Origin: a virus
Reading direction: 5' to 3' (one strand)
IMG/VR virus record: IMGVR_UViG_3300011997_000017
Location: 1-23,157 of that record
DNA length: 23,157 nt
Of the stretch, positions 10,991 through 18,898 are shown piece after piece. The notes beneath the pieces are model-generated. The model worked only from the letters and a program-made list of their open reading frames with translations. It was not told the origin of the DNA and did not search any database. Position numbers and translations under genes: made by a program. The stretch's first letter is position 1. Each line of letters starts with the position of its first letter.

Positions 10991-13920
10991 CGCAGCAGAC
11001 CGCCCATCCGTTGATCAACCGCGGCGGACACAACCTGACCATCGAGGGCAATCTGGACACGAGACATCTCAGCGGCGAGCCGGTGGATCGTCGACGCGGA
11101 CAGGTCCACGGATCCCGGTGTCATCGCGACCGGTACGGACCTCGTGCTGTACGACGCGGGAGCGATCGAGACCTGGCCGCCGGCAGCGAAGCCGGGGACC
11201 TTGAGGTGCCCATAGTTGATGGCGTTGAGGAGCCCAAGGTTCCGCTCCGTGTCTGCGGCGTTGACGACGTATTCCTTGTTGGACAGGCGAGCGTCGATCG
11301 AGTCCGAGGTTCCCGTCCCTGCACCGAAGACCTGACCGCCGCCCGCGACCATGACCTTGTTCTTGTAGGAGATGATGATCGGCTTGAGTGCCAGCGCCGC
11401 ACGGTAGGCGGCCATGGCAGCGTCATAGCCCTGGTGGTCGTACACGGATTGGATGACTTCCTGCACGGGGGTGCTCAGGACGGCCATCTTCTGCTGGAGG
11501 GCTTCGAGCTGTGACCATGCCTGGGTCGTGTTCGCCGTGACGTTCGTCAGGACCGTTCCGGGGATCAGTCCGTACTTGTCGGCGAGCGCGTTCGCCTGGG
11601 ACGCGTTCATGCCCATCTGCGTGGCGGTGGTGATGAACGCCGCCCGTGCCGTGGCCATCTGTGCCGTCAGCGCGTCATTACCAGCCCCAGCCTTCGCGTT
11701 GGCCTCGGTCGACGCGAGAGCCGCCGAAGCGACACCGTCGAGCGCAGACTGATTCGCACGGCCCGCCTCGGTAGTGATGTCGAGCGTCCTGCCGTGTTCC
11801 TTGACCGAGGCCGTCGCATCGGCGAGTGACTGCCGGTACCCGATGGCCGAGCCGGAAGCGGCAAGGGCAGCGTTCGCCGAGTCGCGGAGCTGGGTCGCAA
11901 GATCCGCCTGAGCCTGGGCGGCGTTCTGGACGGCGAGCTCCTGGGCGGTCAGCGCCGAGTTGAGGCCATCGGTCGCGACCGTCCCGGCCTTGGCGGCTGC
12001 GCTGGCCGCCTGTATCGCGGGCGGGATCTTGCCGCCCATCCAGTCGACGTACTCCTGGTTGGTCAGGTTCGTGACCTTGAGCGCGATGGCCGTCCCCTCA
12101 AGGTCAGCCTTGTACTTCGGGAACAGTGCGAGCAGCTTCTCGACGCCCATACGCTGGCCCTCGGCCGAGTCCGCGATCTGGGCGAACGCCTGCCGGGCCT
12201 GCGCCACGTCCATCTGGGTCAGGGCGGTGTCGAGCTTGACGAACTGGTCGGTGACGAGTTCGATCGGGCCTTTGACGCCGACCAGGCCAGACCATGTGGT
12301 GGCGAAGTCGTCGAACATGTTCTTGTTGGCGATCTTCTTGAGCGCGGAGTCGAGTGAGTTCACGCCGGCGGTCAGGTCGGTGGTCCGGCTCACGCCGTCG
12401 TTGAAACGAGGATCAACGACCCGCGCAGCCAAGTCCTGGAACATCTTGTCTACAGACCTGCCGCCCACGCTCAGGTCGAGCAGTGCCGCCTTGCTTTCGG
12501 CGGCACCAGGCAGCTTGATAGTGCTGTTCAGGAGCTGTGCGGCGACGCGCGCGGCGGTGAACGCGGCGACGAGGGCCCAGACCGCCGGGTTCGCCATGAC
12601 GCCCTTGACGGCGACCCCGAAGCCAGTGACGGCGGCGGTTGCGGCGGGCGCGGCAAGCGCCAAGACAGCCAGCCCTGCGCGGAACTCGGCCACGGCCGTG
12701 ACGGTCTTCATCACGCCAGCGGTGACGAGCGCGAACCCGCCAAGGGCGACCGCCATGGCCAGGATGCCCTGTGACGCATCCTGGTTCCGGATGCCGATCT
12801 GCACCAGGGCGTTGAGCTGGTCGACGAGGGAGCGCAGCACGCCGCCAGCCGCCTCACCCGCCTTGATGCCCAGCGTCTCGACCGAGCTGGACAGCAGCTT
12901 GAGGGAGCCCTGGAGGTTGTCCATCTTGGTCCTGGCGACGTCGTCCGCGTAGCCCTGGACGTTGACCGCGGACGTCCAGTCGGCGATGCCCTGGGCGCCC
13001 AGCTTGTAGAGCACGTTCGCGCCGCGGATCGCGTCCTGGCCGAAGATCAAACCCAGGGCGTTGTTGCGCTGCGCCTCGGACAGTCCGCCGAGTTTCGTCT
13101 GGAGCTGCCCGGCGAGGTCCGTCATCGTGACGAACTTGCCGTTCGTGTCGTAGGTGTTAATGCCGTACTGGGCCATGAGCCCGGCGGCTTCCTTCGTCGG
13201 GGTCATGAGCCGCATCAACATCGACCGGAACGACGTGCCCGCGTCGGAGCCGATCAGGCCGGCAGACGCGAACGCTGTCAGCGTCCCGACGGTCTCATCC
13301 AGTGAGAGGCCAGCCTGTGAGGCGACGAGGCCGCCCTGCTTGAGTGCCCCAGCCAGGTCGGAGACCTCGCCCTGTGCCTTACCGGCGCCGGCGGCGAGAA
13401 GGTCGGCGATGTGACCCACGTCGGTGCCCTTGAGCCCGAACTGGGTCATGGCCGTCGCGGCCACTTCGGCACTGTCGGCGACGTTGAGGTTGCCGGATGC
13501 TGCCAGCGACAGGGCGCCGTTCAGCCCGCCGCCGAGGATGTCGGTGGCCGACACGCCCGCCTTGAGTAGCGCCTCGATGCCCGCGGCGGCCTCGGTCGCG
13601 GAGTACTTGGTGTCAATTCCCGCCTGGATCGCGACCTGCCGCAGGCCGTCGATGTTGTCTTTCGCGTCCTGGCCTGTCGCGGCGACCTTTGACATCTGCT
13701 GGTCGAAGTCGGCCCACGCCTTGACGGCCAACCCGGCGACGGCGGTGAGCGCCAGTCCAACCACACCGATCGCGGTGCCGGCAGTCTTCCACTGCTGGGT
13801 CTGGCTCGCCTTGCCCAGATCGGCGCCCAGATCATTCGCCGCGGCCTGCGCCTTGCGGACCTCGGCGATGAACCCGGCGGCGGTGGCGGTGAGAATGACC
13901 CGTACGGACTTGTCAGCCAT
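10987..13920 (-). CDS. Tape measure protein
   Basis: A 977-residue protein, the longest gene in the window, that sets tail length and is ejected with the DNA. Residues 60-330 form the PhageMin_Tail core (VAATGQDAKDNIDGLRQVAI, then YSATEAAAGIEALLKAG, LSLDETVGTLTAFASAG and SFRSMLMRLMTPTKEA). Hydrophobic membrane-type segments occur at about 48-68 and 385-470. The rest is Ala-rich helix and coiled coil. ATG 13920 has GGAGG 8 nt upstream; a GTG at 13929 is less well placed. It follows the tail chaperone genes, as expected, and overlaps the Dit-like gene by ATGA. Confidence 0.93.
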   Translation of the reverse strand: MADKSVRVILTATAAGFIAEVRKAQAAANDLGADLGKASQTQQWKTAGTAIGVVGLALTAVAGLAVKAWADFDQQMSKVAATGQDAKDNIDGLRQVAIQAGIDTKYSATEAAAGIEALLKAGVSATDILGGGLNGALSLAASGNLNVADSAEVAATAMTQFGLKGTDVGHIADLLAAGAGKAQGEVSDLAGALKQGGLVASQAGLSLDETVGTLTAFASAGLIGSDAGTSFRSMLMRLMTPTKEAAGLMAQYGINTYDTNGKFVTMTDLAGQLQTKLGGLSEAQRNNALGLIFGQDAIRGANVLYKLGAQGIADWTSAVNVQGYADDVARTKMDNLQGSLKLLSSSVETLGIKAGEAAGGVLRSLVDQLNALVQIGIRNQDASQGILAMAVALGGFALVTAGVMKTVTAVAEFRAGLAVLALAAPAATAAVTGFGVAVKGVMANPAVWALVAAFTAARVAAQLLNSTIKLPGAAESKAALLDLSVGGRSVDKMFQDLAARVVDPRFNDGVSRTTDLTAGVNSLDSALKKIANKNMFDDFATTWSGLVGVKGPIELVTDQFVKLDTALTQMDVAQARQAFAQIADSAEGQRMGVEKLLALFPKYKADLEGTAIALKVTNLTNQEYVDWMGGKIPPAIQAASAAAKAGTVATDGLNSALTAQELAVQNAAQAQADLATQLRDSANAALAASGSAIGYRQSLADATASVKEHGRTLDITTEAGRANQSALDGVASAALASTEANAKAGAGNDALTAQMATARAAFITTATQMGMNASQANALADKYGLIPGTVLTNVTANTTQAWSQLEALQQKMAVLSTPVQEVIQSVYDHQGYDAAMAAYRAALALKPIIISYKNKVMVAGGGQVFGAGTGTSDSIDARLSNKEYVVNAADTERNLGLLNAINYGHLKVPGFAAGGQVSIAPASYSTRSVPVAMTPGSVDLSASTIHRLAAEMSRVQIALDGQVVSAAVDQRMGGLLR

Positions 13921-13936
13921 CGCCACCACCTCCAGG

Positions 13937-14368
13937 TCAGTCGGTCTTGGTTGTCGTGGCTTCGGCCATGGCGCGGAGCTGGTCGAGGGTTTGGACCAGC
14001 CAGGCGCGGGCCCGTGACGGATCCGGCTTGGCGTCCTTGTTGCCGTCCTGCTTCGCGCGGGACGCCTGCTCCGCGTCGAGCGCTTCGATCGCAGGACAGG
14101 TCAGGAACGCGCCGCCGTAGTCGGCGGCCGTCTTGCCCTCGTGTGAGGCGACCGGATGGCCGCAGATGCACATGCCCTGCTCCCACTCATCGAGCAGGAC
14201 GATCAGGGCGTAGTCGATTTGGAGCCAGTCAGGGTCGTGGGTGGTGATACCGCCACGGCGGATCGTCTGGCGTTGCCGCCCCCACATGACTGTCGGGGCG
14301 ACGCCCATCGTCCGGGCGAGGCGTAGGTCCCGTCTTACCGTCGCGTCGTCAGCGACTGCGGCACGGAG
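13937..14368 (-). CDS. Tail assembly chaperone, frameshift extension
   Basis: This is the downstream part of a -1 frameshift product; the full protein is joined from 14808-14368 and 14368-13937 (290 residues). The extension of 143 residues begins LRAAVADDATVRRDLRLART and is open without a start codon need. It contains the DLRLARTMGV motif typical of T-type tail chaperones and a CxCxHPVASH...C cluster that could bind zinc. An independent start at ATG 14308 has no SD. G and GT chaperones help tape measure and tail tube proteins assemble and are absent from the mature tail. Its place just before the tape measure gene is diagnostic. Confidence 0.85.
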   Translation of the reverse strand, partial: LRAAVADDATVRRDLRLARTMGVAPTVMWGRQRQTIRRGGITTHDPDWLQIDYALIVLLDEWEQGMCICGHPVASHEGKTAADYGGAFLTCPAIEALDAEQASRAKQDGNKDAKPDPSRARAWLVQTLDQLRAMAEATTTKTD

Positions 14369-14808
14369 AAAGGGACACTCGGCACGAACGTCTTGAGCTC
14401 GAGCGAGAGGGCGAGTAGCGGGATCCGCTCACCAGGGCTGGCGTTGTCCCAGTAGGCGCCGAAGTCCTTCTTGCCGAGGTCGGGGATCTCGTCGCCGTCC
14501 ATCGTCTCGAACCGGACGAACGACTTGAGCAGCACGGACTTGTCCAGGTTGCGGGCCTCAGGCGTGCCCTGCTTCGCGGCGATGTAGCGCTGATCCAACG
14601 CCCACGACTCGTCCTCGGTGAGCGCCCGCAGCACGACGACGACCGTCGCCGCGCGGATCTGCGTCTCGAGTTCGGCAAGGGCCTCCGCGTCGGGCTGTTC
14701 GGCCTTGGCGATGAGGTTGTAGTTCCAGGCGAGGGACGGCTGTAGGCACAGCCCGAACGTGGTTTCGATGCTTCGGTTGCGCAGCATCGCGCCGTAGTCG
14801 ATGGTCAT
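14335..14808 (-). CDS. Tail assembly chaperone (G-type)
   Basis: A 157-residue protein read in the zero frame from ATG 14808 to a TAA at 14335. It is mostly helical and acidic, with the segments AEQPDAEALAELETQIRAAT, VVVVLRALTEDESWALDQR and LLKSFVRFETMDGDEIPDLG. Ten codons before its end it contains the slippery CCCTTTC, where part of the ribosomes move to the -1 frame and add the downstream part. It lies between the major tail protein and the tape measure gene, separated from the former by a strong hairpin. An AGGAG stands rather far (about 12 nt) from the ATG. Confidence 0.85.
   Translation of the reverse strand: MTIDYGAMLRNRSIETTFGLCLQPSLAWNYNLIAKAEQPDAEALAELETQIRAATVVVVLRALTEDESWALDQRYIAAKQGTPEARNLDKSVLLKSFVRFETMDGDEIPDLGKKDFGAYWDNASPGERIPLLALSLELKTFVPSVPFSVPQSLTTRR
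14368..14374 (-). promoter_or_regulatory. Programmed -1 frameshift slippery heptamer
   Basis: The minus strand reads C CCT TTC in the zero frame, a perfect X XXY YYZ heptamer. After a one-base slip, tRNA-Pro moves from CCT to CCC and tRNA-Phe from TTC to TTT, both cognate. The -1 frame is then open to 13937, and the zero frame stops 10 codons later. Confidence 0.88.
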
Positions 14809-14841
14809 GGTTCAGCAGCTCCTGTCAGCTCCGGGGGACGG

Positions 14842-14878
14842 CTCACCCCCGGCCGGGAGCTGTTCGGCCGGGGGTGAG
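14842..14878. terminator. Hairpin after the major tail protein gene
   Basis: Perfect 14-bp arms CTCACCCCCGGCCG (14842-14855) and CGGCCGGGGGTGAG (14865-14878) enclose a 9-nt loop, starting 9 bases after the major tail protein stop. No T-run follows. It probably lowers expression of the chaperone and tape measure genes relative to the abundant tail tube protein, or stabilises its mRNA. Confidence 0.65.
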
Positions 14879-14886
14879 AGTCGAGG

Positions 14887-15408
14887 TCAGACCGCGATCG
14901 TCACATCGGTGATCGGGTCACCGGTCGTGAGGATCTGGAACAGGCGCCGGTACGCGTCGTTCGGCTTCGACGGGTCCGGTGCGACCGGGAGCAGGTCGAC
15001 GATCGAGACGGGCACGATGACGGACAGGACCTGCGCTGCAGCGAACGCAGCATCATGGGCCACGCCGAGACGGGCCACCATGTAGCCGTCGGGCTCGGCA
15101 ATCCATGCCGTGGCCAGCTCGTAGTCGACGCTGTCGGGCGTCTGCGGATCGAAGATGACCTCGACGTCAGCGAACTCGAACTTCTTCCGGCCGCGACCCT
15201 GGGACTCGAACTCCTGCATGTAGCGCTGCTCGGCCTGCGTGTCGGATGAACCCGACGGGCGCATCTGATCGGCGTCGTAGGACGCCTGGGTCATGATGCC
15301 CGCGTTGAGCTCGACGATCGTCGGAGCGGACGGGATCAGGATCACGGGCACGTACGTCCAGTTGTTCTTTCCAGCAGCGCGAACCTTGCTCGGGAAATTG
15401 ATGGTCAT
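14887..15408 (-). CDS. Major tail (tube) protein
   Basis: A 173-residue protein with the features of siphophage tube subunits: an N-terminal strand pair (WTYVPVILIPSAPTIVELNAG), a central loop (RKKFEFADVEVIFDPQTPDS) and a C-terminal half with MVARLGVAHDAAF and VLSVIVPVSIVDLLPVAPDP. The last is similar to a common motif of actinophage major tail proteins. It lies between the tail terminator genes and the chaperones. It overlaps the preceding small gene by ATGA and is followed by a strong hairpin, fitting high, separately controlled expression. The family is inferred mainly from gene order and length. Confidence 0.82.
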   Translation of the reverse strand: MTINFPSKVRAAGKNNWTYVPVILIPSAPTIVELNAGIMTQASYDADQMRPSGSSDTQAEQRYMQEFESQGRGRKKFEFADVEVIFDPQTPDSVDYELATAWIAEPDGYMVARLGVAHDAAFAAAQVLSVIVPVSIVDLLPVAPDPSKPNDAYRRLFQILTTGDPITDVTIAV

Positions 15409-15635
15409 GATTCAGCGGCCTCCTTCTCGGCCTCGGTAACTTCGGCGGCCGGTGTGGCCGTAACCCCGCTGACGCGGGGGGTCTTTGTACGCCGCTTCCG
15501 CGGCTTGCGTGCCGGCCTCGCGGCTGGCTGAGGCGGCCCCGTGACGACCTCCAGGTCGGGATCCGCGGCGGCGAGCGTCGCAGGCCACGGATACTCGTGC
15601 CCCGTGAGCCGATGCTTGACGATGACTGTGTGCAT
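15405..15635 (-). CDS. Small basic protein in the head-tail region
   Basis: A 76-residue protein starting at ATG 15635, one base inside the previous stop (TGATG). The first 40 residues contain MHTVIVKHRLTGHEYPWPAT and could form a small fold; then comes a Pro/Arg/Lys-rich stretch (PARKPRKRRTKTPR) and an acidic helical tail. I recognise no family. Charged linkers of this kind occur in small structural or DNA-contacting phage proteins, but nothing here proves it. It is coupled to the major tail protein gene by ATGA overlap. Confidence 0.68.
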   Translation of the reverse strand: MHTVIVKHRLTGHEYPWPATLAAADPDLEVVTGPPQPAARPARKPRKRRTKTPRVSGVTATPAAEVTEAEKEAAES

Positions 15636-16027
15636 CACGCCTCCCTGGCGTCGAAGTAGCAGGTGATCGAGTAGCACCAGGCGCCCTCAACCTCGTCGTC
15701 GTCGATCAGGTCAGACGATGACGTGGGGTTGCAGCGCAGACCGTCGGTCGGCTGTCTGCCGAAGTCGTCGAGCAGGTCCACAACCTTGTTGGCGAGGAAC
15801 CGGGTCCCGGCTGTGGAGTTGTTCACGATCATGACCGTGACCGGCAAGCGCTCCCGTGGGCGTGCATCGCAGAACCGCTGCTCCTCGGAGACTGCGACAC
15901 CGGCGTAGAACGCGACGTACGGGCGGATCGGAGTCTTGAGGATGCCGCCGTCGACGATGTCGATCCCCACGACCGTGCCCAACCGATCGAGGACCTTCCC
16001 CGCGAGCAGGGCCGTGGTGTCACTCAT
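15635..16027 (-). CDS. Tail terminator protein
   Basis: A 130-residue protein placed between the gp10-like gene and the major tail protein, the standard tail terminator position. It begins with a helix (TTALLAGKVLDRLGTVVGID) and continues with strand-rich YVAFYAGVAV, RLPVTVMIVNNSTAGTRFLA and a WCYSITCYFDAREA end. This resembles the alpha/beta tail-completion fold (lambda gpU / gp17-like). These proteins cap the tail tube and join it to the head. It overlaps both neighbours (ATGA and TGATG). The call rests on order plus secondary-structure pattern. Confidence 0.72.
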   Translation of the reverse strand: MSDTTALLAGKVLDRLGTVVGIDIVDGGILKTPIRPYVAFYAGVAVSEEQRFCDARPRERLPVTVMIVNNSTAGTRFLANKVVDLLDDFGRQPTDGLRCNPTSSSDLIDDDEVEGAWCYSITCYFDAREA

Positions 16028-16395
16028 CCGAGCACCGCCTCCGTGGCGGCCTTCGCGAGCGCCTCAGTGATCCCCTCGGCTTCCGCATCGGCAGCCGGAG
16101 CAAGGTACGGGTGGGGGCTCATTCGCGCCGTGCCATGCTCGACGAAACGGCCATAGAACACCTTGGGGCCGATCTCGGCAGTCGCCTCGCTACCGCCACC
16201 ACCTTGGGTAAAGGTCGAGTTGATCGAGCGCTGGAGCTTGCCGCTCCGATGCGGGGCGAGCCCCTTGGCGCGCTTCGCGATCGCCTCGCCGCCGTCCTTG
16301 ATGACCTGGGCGACGGCTGGGGTGACACGGCCGCTGACACCGGCGAGAGTCTGTTCGAGCGCTACGAGCTGAGAGCCGTCCCAGTGCACTGTCAT
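16024..16395 (-). CDS. HK97 gp10-like head-tail protein
   Basis: A 123-residue protein of the HK97-gp10_like family. Its markers are the helical AVAQVIKDGGEAIAKRAKGLAP, the conserved HRSGKLQRSI turn, and VFYGRFVEHGTARMSPHPYL, where the E-H-G-T and P-H-P-(Y/F)-(L/M) signatures are diagnostic. These proteins act at the head-tail joint or as tail components. It sits between the head-closure-like gene and the tail terminator, overlapping both by ATGA. Length is normal. Confidence 0.9.
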   Translation of the reverse strand: MTVHWDGSQLVALEQTLAGVSGRVTPAVAQVIKDGGEAIAKRAKGLAPHRSGKLQRSINSTFTQGGGGSEATAEIGPKVFYGRFVEHGTARMSPHPYLAPAADAEAEGITEALAKAATEAVLG

Positions 16396-16805
16396 CGGTC
16401 CGCCTCCTGCGACTTCTCGGCGGCGACCCGGCGAAGGATCATCTGCGACCCGACTGGGACGCCGGTGACGAACACCTCCGCGCCAGCCAGGGACGGATCG
16501 AACTGGGCATCCGTGATCGTGATGCGGTGGCCGATATGCGGGGCTGGGGCCGCGACGGCGATGGACACTTCGAGGTGCAGCACGTTCGCGAGTTCCGCGC
16601 CCACTACGACCGGCTGGGTATCGCTACGGACGAGTGCCCGGCAGGGGCCGGTCCAGTACGTCGCGTACGTCGGCGTGGACATGCCCGTGCCCGGGTCGAT
16701 GGAGGTCTGGCCGGTACGACGCTCGACCAGGCACGTGTCGATCAGCAGCGACTCGGCCTCACGACGCAGATCCGGAAGCCTCGACGAGATCACGTCACCG
16801 ATCAT
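16392..16805 (-). CDS. Head closure / DUF6093-like protein
   Basis: A 137-residue protein with an N-terminal helix (ISSRLPDLRREAESLLIDTC) and a beta-rich body with TYATYWTGPCRALV, LHLEVSIAVAAPAPHIGHRITIT and AEVFVTGVPVGSQMILRR. It matches the layout of actinophage DUF6093 proteins at the head-closure (stopper) position. It overlaps the preceding adaptor gene and the following gp10-like gene by ATGA. Stopper proteins seal the portal-adaptor channel and form the tail docking site; that role is inferred from order. Confidence 0.7.
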   Translation of the reverse strand: MIGDVISSRLPDLRREAESLLIDTCLVERRTGQTSIDPGTGMSTPTYATYWTGPCRALVRSDTQPVVVGAELANVLHLEVSIAVAAPAPHIGHRITITDAQFDPSLAGAEVFVTGVPVGSQMILRRVAAEKSQEADR

Positions 16806-17221
16806 TCGAATTCACGGCCCCACGGAGACCTGTGCCGGTAGGGACGGTGGTAGTGCGGGAGGATCGAGAAGGACTCTGCTTCTGCGGCCGGTGAGGAGAG
16901 GCCGAGTTCGGTCCACCACTCGTCGAGGATCTCCACATCGCCCGGCGTGATGGTCGTCGAATACTGACGGGTCATCTGACCGTCGTCGACGCGCACCGTC
17001 TCCGATGCCACGCCCATCGGGCCTGACGACATGTAGCGAGCGACAGCCTTAACGACGACCCGGTCAACCAGATCAGGTGCGATCACGACAGCCTCAAGGG
17101 CCGCGCGTTGCGTGATCGTATCAACGGTCCACCCAGCGAGCAGATCGGCGAGGGCGAGATCGGCGTCGGGCAGGGGCGAGCGGCGAAGCAAGGTCCCGAT
17201 CTGGTCAGTGACAGTGCTCAC
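16802..17221 (-). CDS. Head-tail adaptor (Gp19/Gp15-like) protein
   Basis: A 139-residue protein starting at GTG 17221 after GAGAGGGG. The N-terminal 75 residues are helical, with DADLALADLLAGWTVDTITQ and VVIAPDLVDRVVVKAVARYM. This is the pattern of adaptor proteins that ring the portal. The segment that follows (MGVASETVRVDDGQMTRQYS) and the late helix DVEILDEWWTELGL fit the Gp19/Gp15/Gp42-like family. It has a basic C-terminus. It is the first of the connector series after the capsid genes. Confidence 0.78.
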   Translation of the reverse strand: MSTVTDQIGTLLRRSPLPDADLALADLLAGWTVDTITQRAALEAVVIAPDLVDRVVVKAVARYMSSGPMGVASETVRVDDGQMTRQYSTTITPGDVEILDEWWTELGLSSPAAEAESFSILPHYHRPYRHRSPWGREFE

Positions 17222-17236
17222 CGCTCGCCCCTCTCG

Positions 17237-17479
17237 TCAGCGGCGGCGAGGCTTCGCAGGCGTTGCGGCCTGCTCGGTCTCGTCGTCGGTCTCGTTGCCG
17301 TCGTTGCCGGCGGTCTCAACATCGGAGCCGTCAGGCGTTGCGGCCTGCTCGGTCTCGTCGTCGAGGACATGCGCGCCGAGGAACGGAAGCGCCCACTTAG
17401 GCGCCTCCGTCCCCGACAGCAGCGTGACGACCTCACCGTTCTCGCCCGGAAGGACGACGTTGGCAGTGAGGCGCGCCAT
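17237..17479 (-). CDS. Small acidic protein with internal repeat
   Basis: An 80-residue protein coupled to the major capsid gene (TGATG at 17479-17481; a GTG at 17482 is also possible). Residues 1-40 hold a short folded-looking part (ARLTANVVLPGENGEVVTLL, then WALPFLGAHVLDD). The rest is low-complexity and acidic, with two copies of DDETEQAATP 25 residues apart and a basic end (KPRRR). I recognise no domain. A small post-capsid protein of this type is common, sometimes a structural or connector accessory. Confidence 0.7.
   Translation of the reverse strand: MARLTANVVLPGENGEVVTLLSGTEAPKWALPFLGAHVLDDETEQAATPDGSDVETAGNDGNETDDETEQAATPAKPRRR
17257..17363. repeat. In-frame 32-bp direct repeat, 75 bp apart
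   Basis: Identical 32-bp copies at 17257-17288 and 17332-17363 both begin CAGGCGTTGCGGCCTG and end TCTCGTCGTCG. The period of 75 bp is 25 codons, so the repeat keeps frame and encodes the two DDETEQAATP segments. The identity at the DNA level indicates a recent duplication or slippage event. Confidence 0.9.
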
Positions 17480-18504
17480 CACAGAACCTTCGCGCTCAGG
17501 CTCAGGTTCGCGTTGGCGAGGACCGGCAGGTTGATCGAGTCACCGACCACCGTCGCGATCATCGGCGGCTTCGGATTCCGCCATACACCAGCGACGATGC
17601 CCGGGAGCTCGTCGAGGCCCGCATCCTGGAACTCAGGCGAGTCCGCGGTCAGGGTCTGACCCCAGAACGTCGCGCCCAGCTCGGAACCCTCACCGTCGGA
17701 CGGATCGACCGGCGCAGGCAGCATGAGGAGCTGCGTGTCCGGGATGATCCGACCCGACTTGGTACGTCGGTCGTAGATGTAGACCTCCGGCAGTCCGACA
17801 CCGGCGATCGCGGCGCGAACGTCGGTGATCGTGGCAGGGCGAGACGACCCGCCGACGAGCAAGGTCGCCATGTTCGTCAGGCCGGCGAGAGCCCGCAGGA
17901 CTCGCGTCGACGTGACGATGGCGCCAGGCGCCTCGCCGTTCGTGTCGGCGTACAGATCCGCCAGGGTCTGCAGGTAGCCAAGGCCATCCGCAGACACGGT
18001 GGACCAGAGCGTGCCAGCCGTCACCGTCAGTCCGGCGTCGCGGCCGAAGTCGTCGTCGGAGATGAAGTTCACCTGACTGATCGTCGCCTTGCCCGTGTTG
18101 AGCACGACGCCACGGGTCCGCTCCACTCGGTCCGCGATCGACCGGACGATCTGGTCCGAGGTACGCAGGATCGCGTCCCTGATCGTCTCGTCGGTCGAGT
18201 TCCGCGCCCGCAGCTGCTGGTACTCCGAGACCGGGATCTCCTGCGAGACCGCGGGCAGCTCGAGCGTGATCCGCTGACCGGTCGGGGCCTCGCCCATCTC
18301 CGGCTCAGCGTCGTACGCACGGTACGAAGCCTCAGCGACGAAGCCGTTCTGGCCCTTGCGGAACCTGACGGTCGTGTCGGCCACCTCACGGTTCGGGAGC
18401 CAACGGGCAAGAGTGCCCTTGCTGGCCTCGTAGTCCGCGAGACCTGCCCGGACGTATCCGGTCAGCTCGGCCGGGTCGATGACATCACTCCACAGAACAG
18501 CCAT
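17479..18504 (-). CDS. Major capsid protein (gpE family)
   Basis: A 341-residue protein of normal length for HK97-fold major capsid proteins of the lambda gpE class. Typical features are the N-terminal VIDPAELTGYVRAGLADYEA helix, the RWLPNREVADTTVRF strand, the ITLELPAVSQEIPVSEYQQLRAR extended loop, paired helices (RDAILRTSDQIVRSIADRVE) and the C-terminal LDELPGIVAGVWRNPKPPM region. It starts one base after the decoration protein stop. Scaffold and decoration genes lie just upstream. No N-terminal pro-domain is evident beyond a separate scaffold. Confidence 0.9.
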   Translation of the reverse strand: MAVLWSDVIDPAELTGYVRAGLADYEASKGTLARWLPNREVADTTVRFRKGQNGFVAEASYRAYDAEPEMGEAPTGQRITLELPAVSQEIPVSEYQQLRARNSTDETIRDAILRTSDQIVRSIADRVERTRGVVLNTGKATISQVNFISDDDFGRDAGLTVTAGTLWSTVSADGLGYLQTLADLYADTNGEAPGAIVTSTRVLRALAGLTNMATLLVGGSSRPATITDVRAAIAGVGLPEVYIYDRRTKSGRIIPDTQLLMLPAPVDPSDGEGSELGATFWGQTLTADSPEFQDAGLDELPGIVAGVWRNPKPPMIATVVGDSINLPVLANANLSLSAKVL

Positions 18505-18505
18505 G

Positions 18506-18874
18506 TCAGGCTCCCGTCGCGAGGGTGAAGCCGGCGGCAGTGCCAGTGCCGACAGTCAGGGCCACCGGGAGCTTGCCGGTGATGATGATCCCGTGCCGCA
18601 GGATCGGGGCGGGGACGTCCGCGACACCATCGGTGGGGGTGTCGAAGAGGACGAAGCCGAGGTTCTCGCCGGTCGCGCCGGTCCAGGGCTTGATCGAGCC
18701 CTCGATGGTGGCGTCGACGATGAGGCCGGACGGGAAGAACCCGTCCGGGTAGTGCGTGGCCTTGGTGAACGTCGACACGTCCATGGTCGCGGTCCGGGCA
18801 TTCTCGATGCCGTGTGAGGACCCGAGCCATGTCGTGTTCCCGACGCCCCAAGACTCAGTGGTGAGTCGAGGCAT
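18506..18874 (-). CDS. Head decoration protein
   Basis: A 122-residue protein between the scaffold and major capsid genes, the position of lambda gpD-type decoration proteins. It is beta-rich, with FPSGLIVDATIEGSIKPW, NLGFVLFDTPTDG and a RHGIIITGKLPV segment near the C-terminus. These match the conserved pattern (loading value, small beta barrel) of phage head decoration proteins. Trimers of such proteins stabilise the expanded shell. ATG 18874 has AAAGG 8 nt upstream. Confidence 0.82.
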   Translation of the reverse strand: MPRLTTESWGVGNTTWLGSSHGIENARTATMDVSTFTKATHYPDGFFPSGLIVDATIEGSIKPWTGATGENLGFVLFDTPTDGVADVPAPILRHGIIITGKLPVALTVGTGTAAGFTLATGA

Positions 18875-18898
18875 GATGGAAACCTTTCTTGGTCGGAG

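Noticed and set aside
11960-12952. Plus-strand open frame of 330 codons opposite the tape measure gene
   Set aside because: Composition is Ala/Ser/Arg-rich as expected from the antisense of an Ala-rich coding region, with no SD or family match.
13922-14247. Small plus-strand Arg/Pro-rich open frames opposite the chaperone gene
   Set aside because: They have the typical composition of shadows in high-GC DNA and no start signals.
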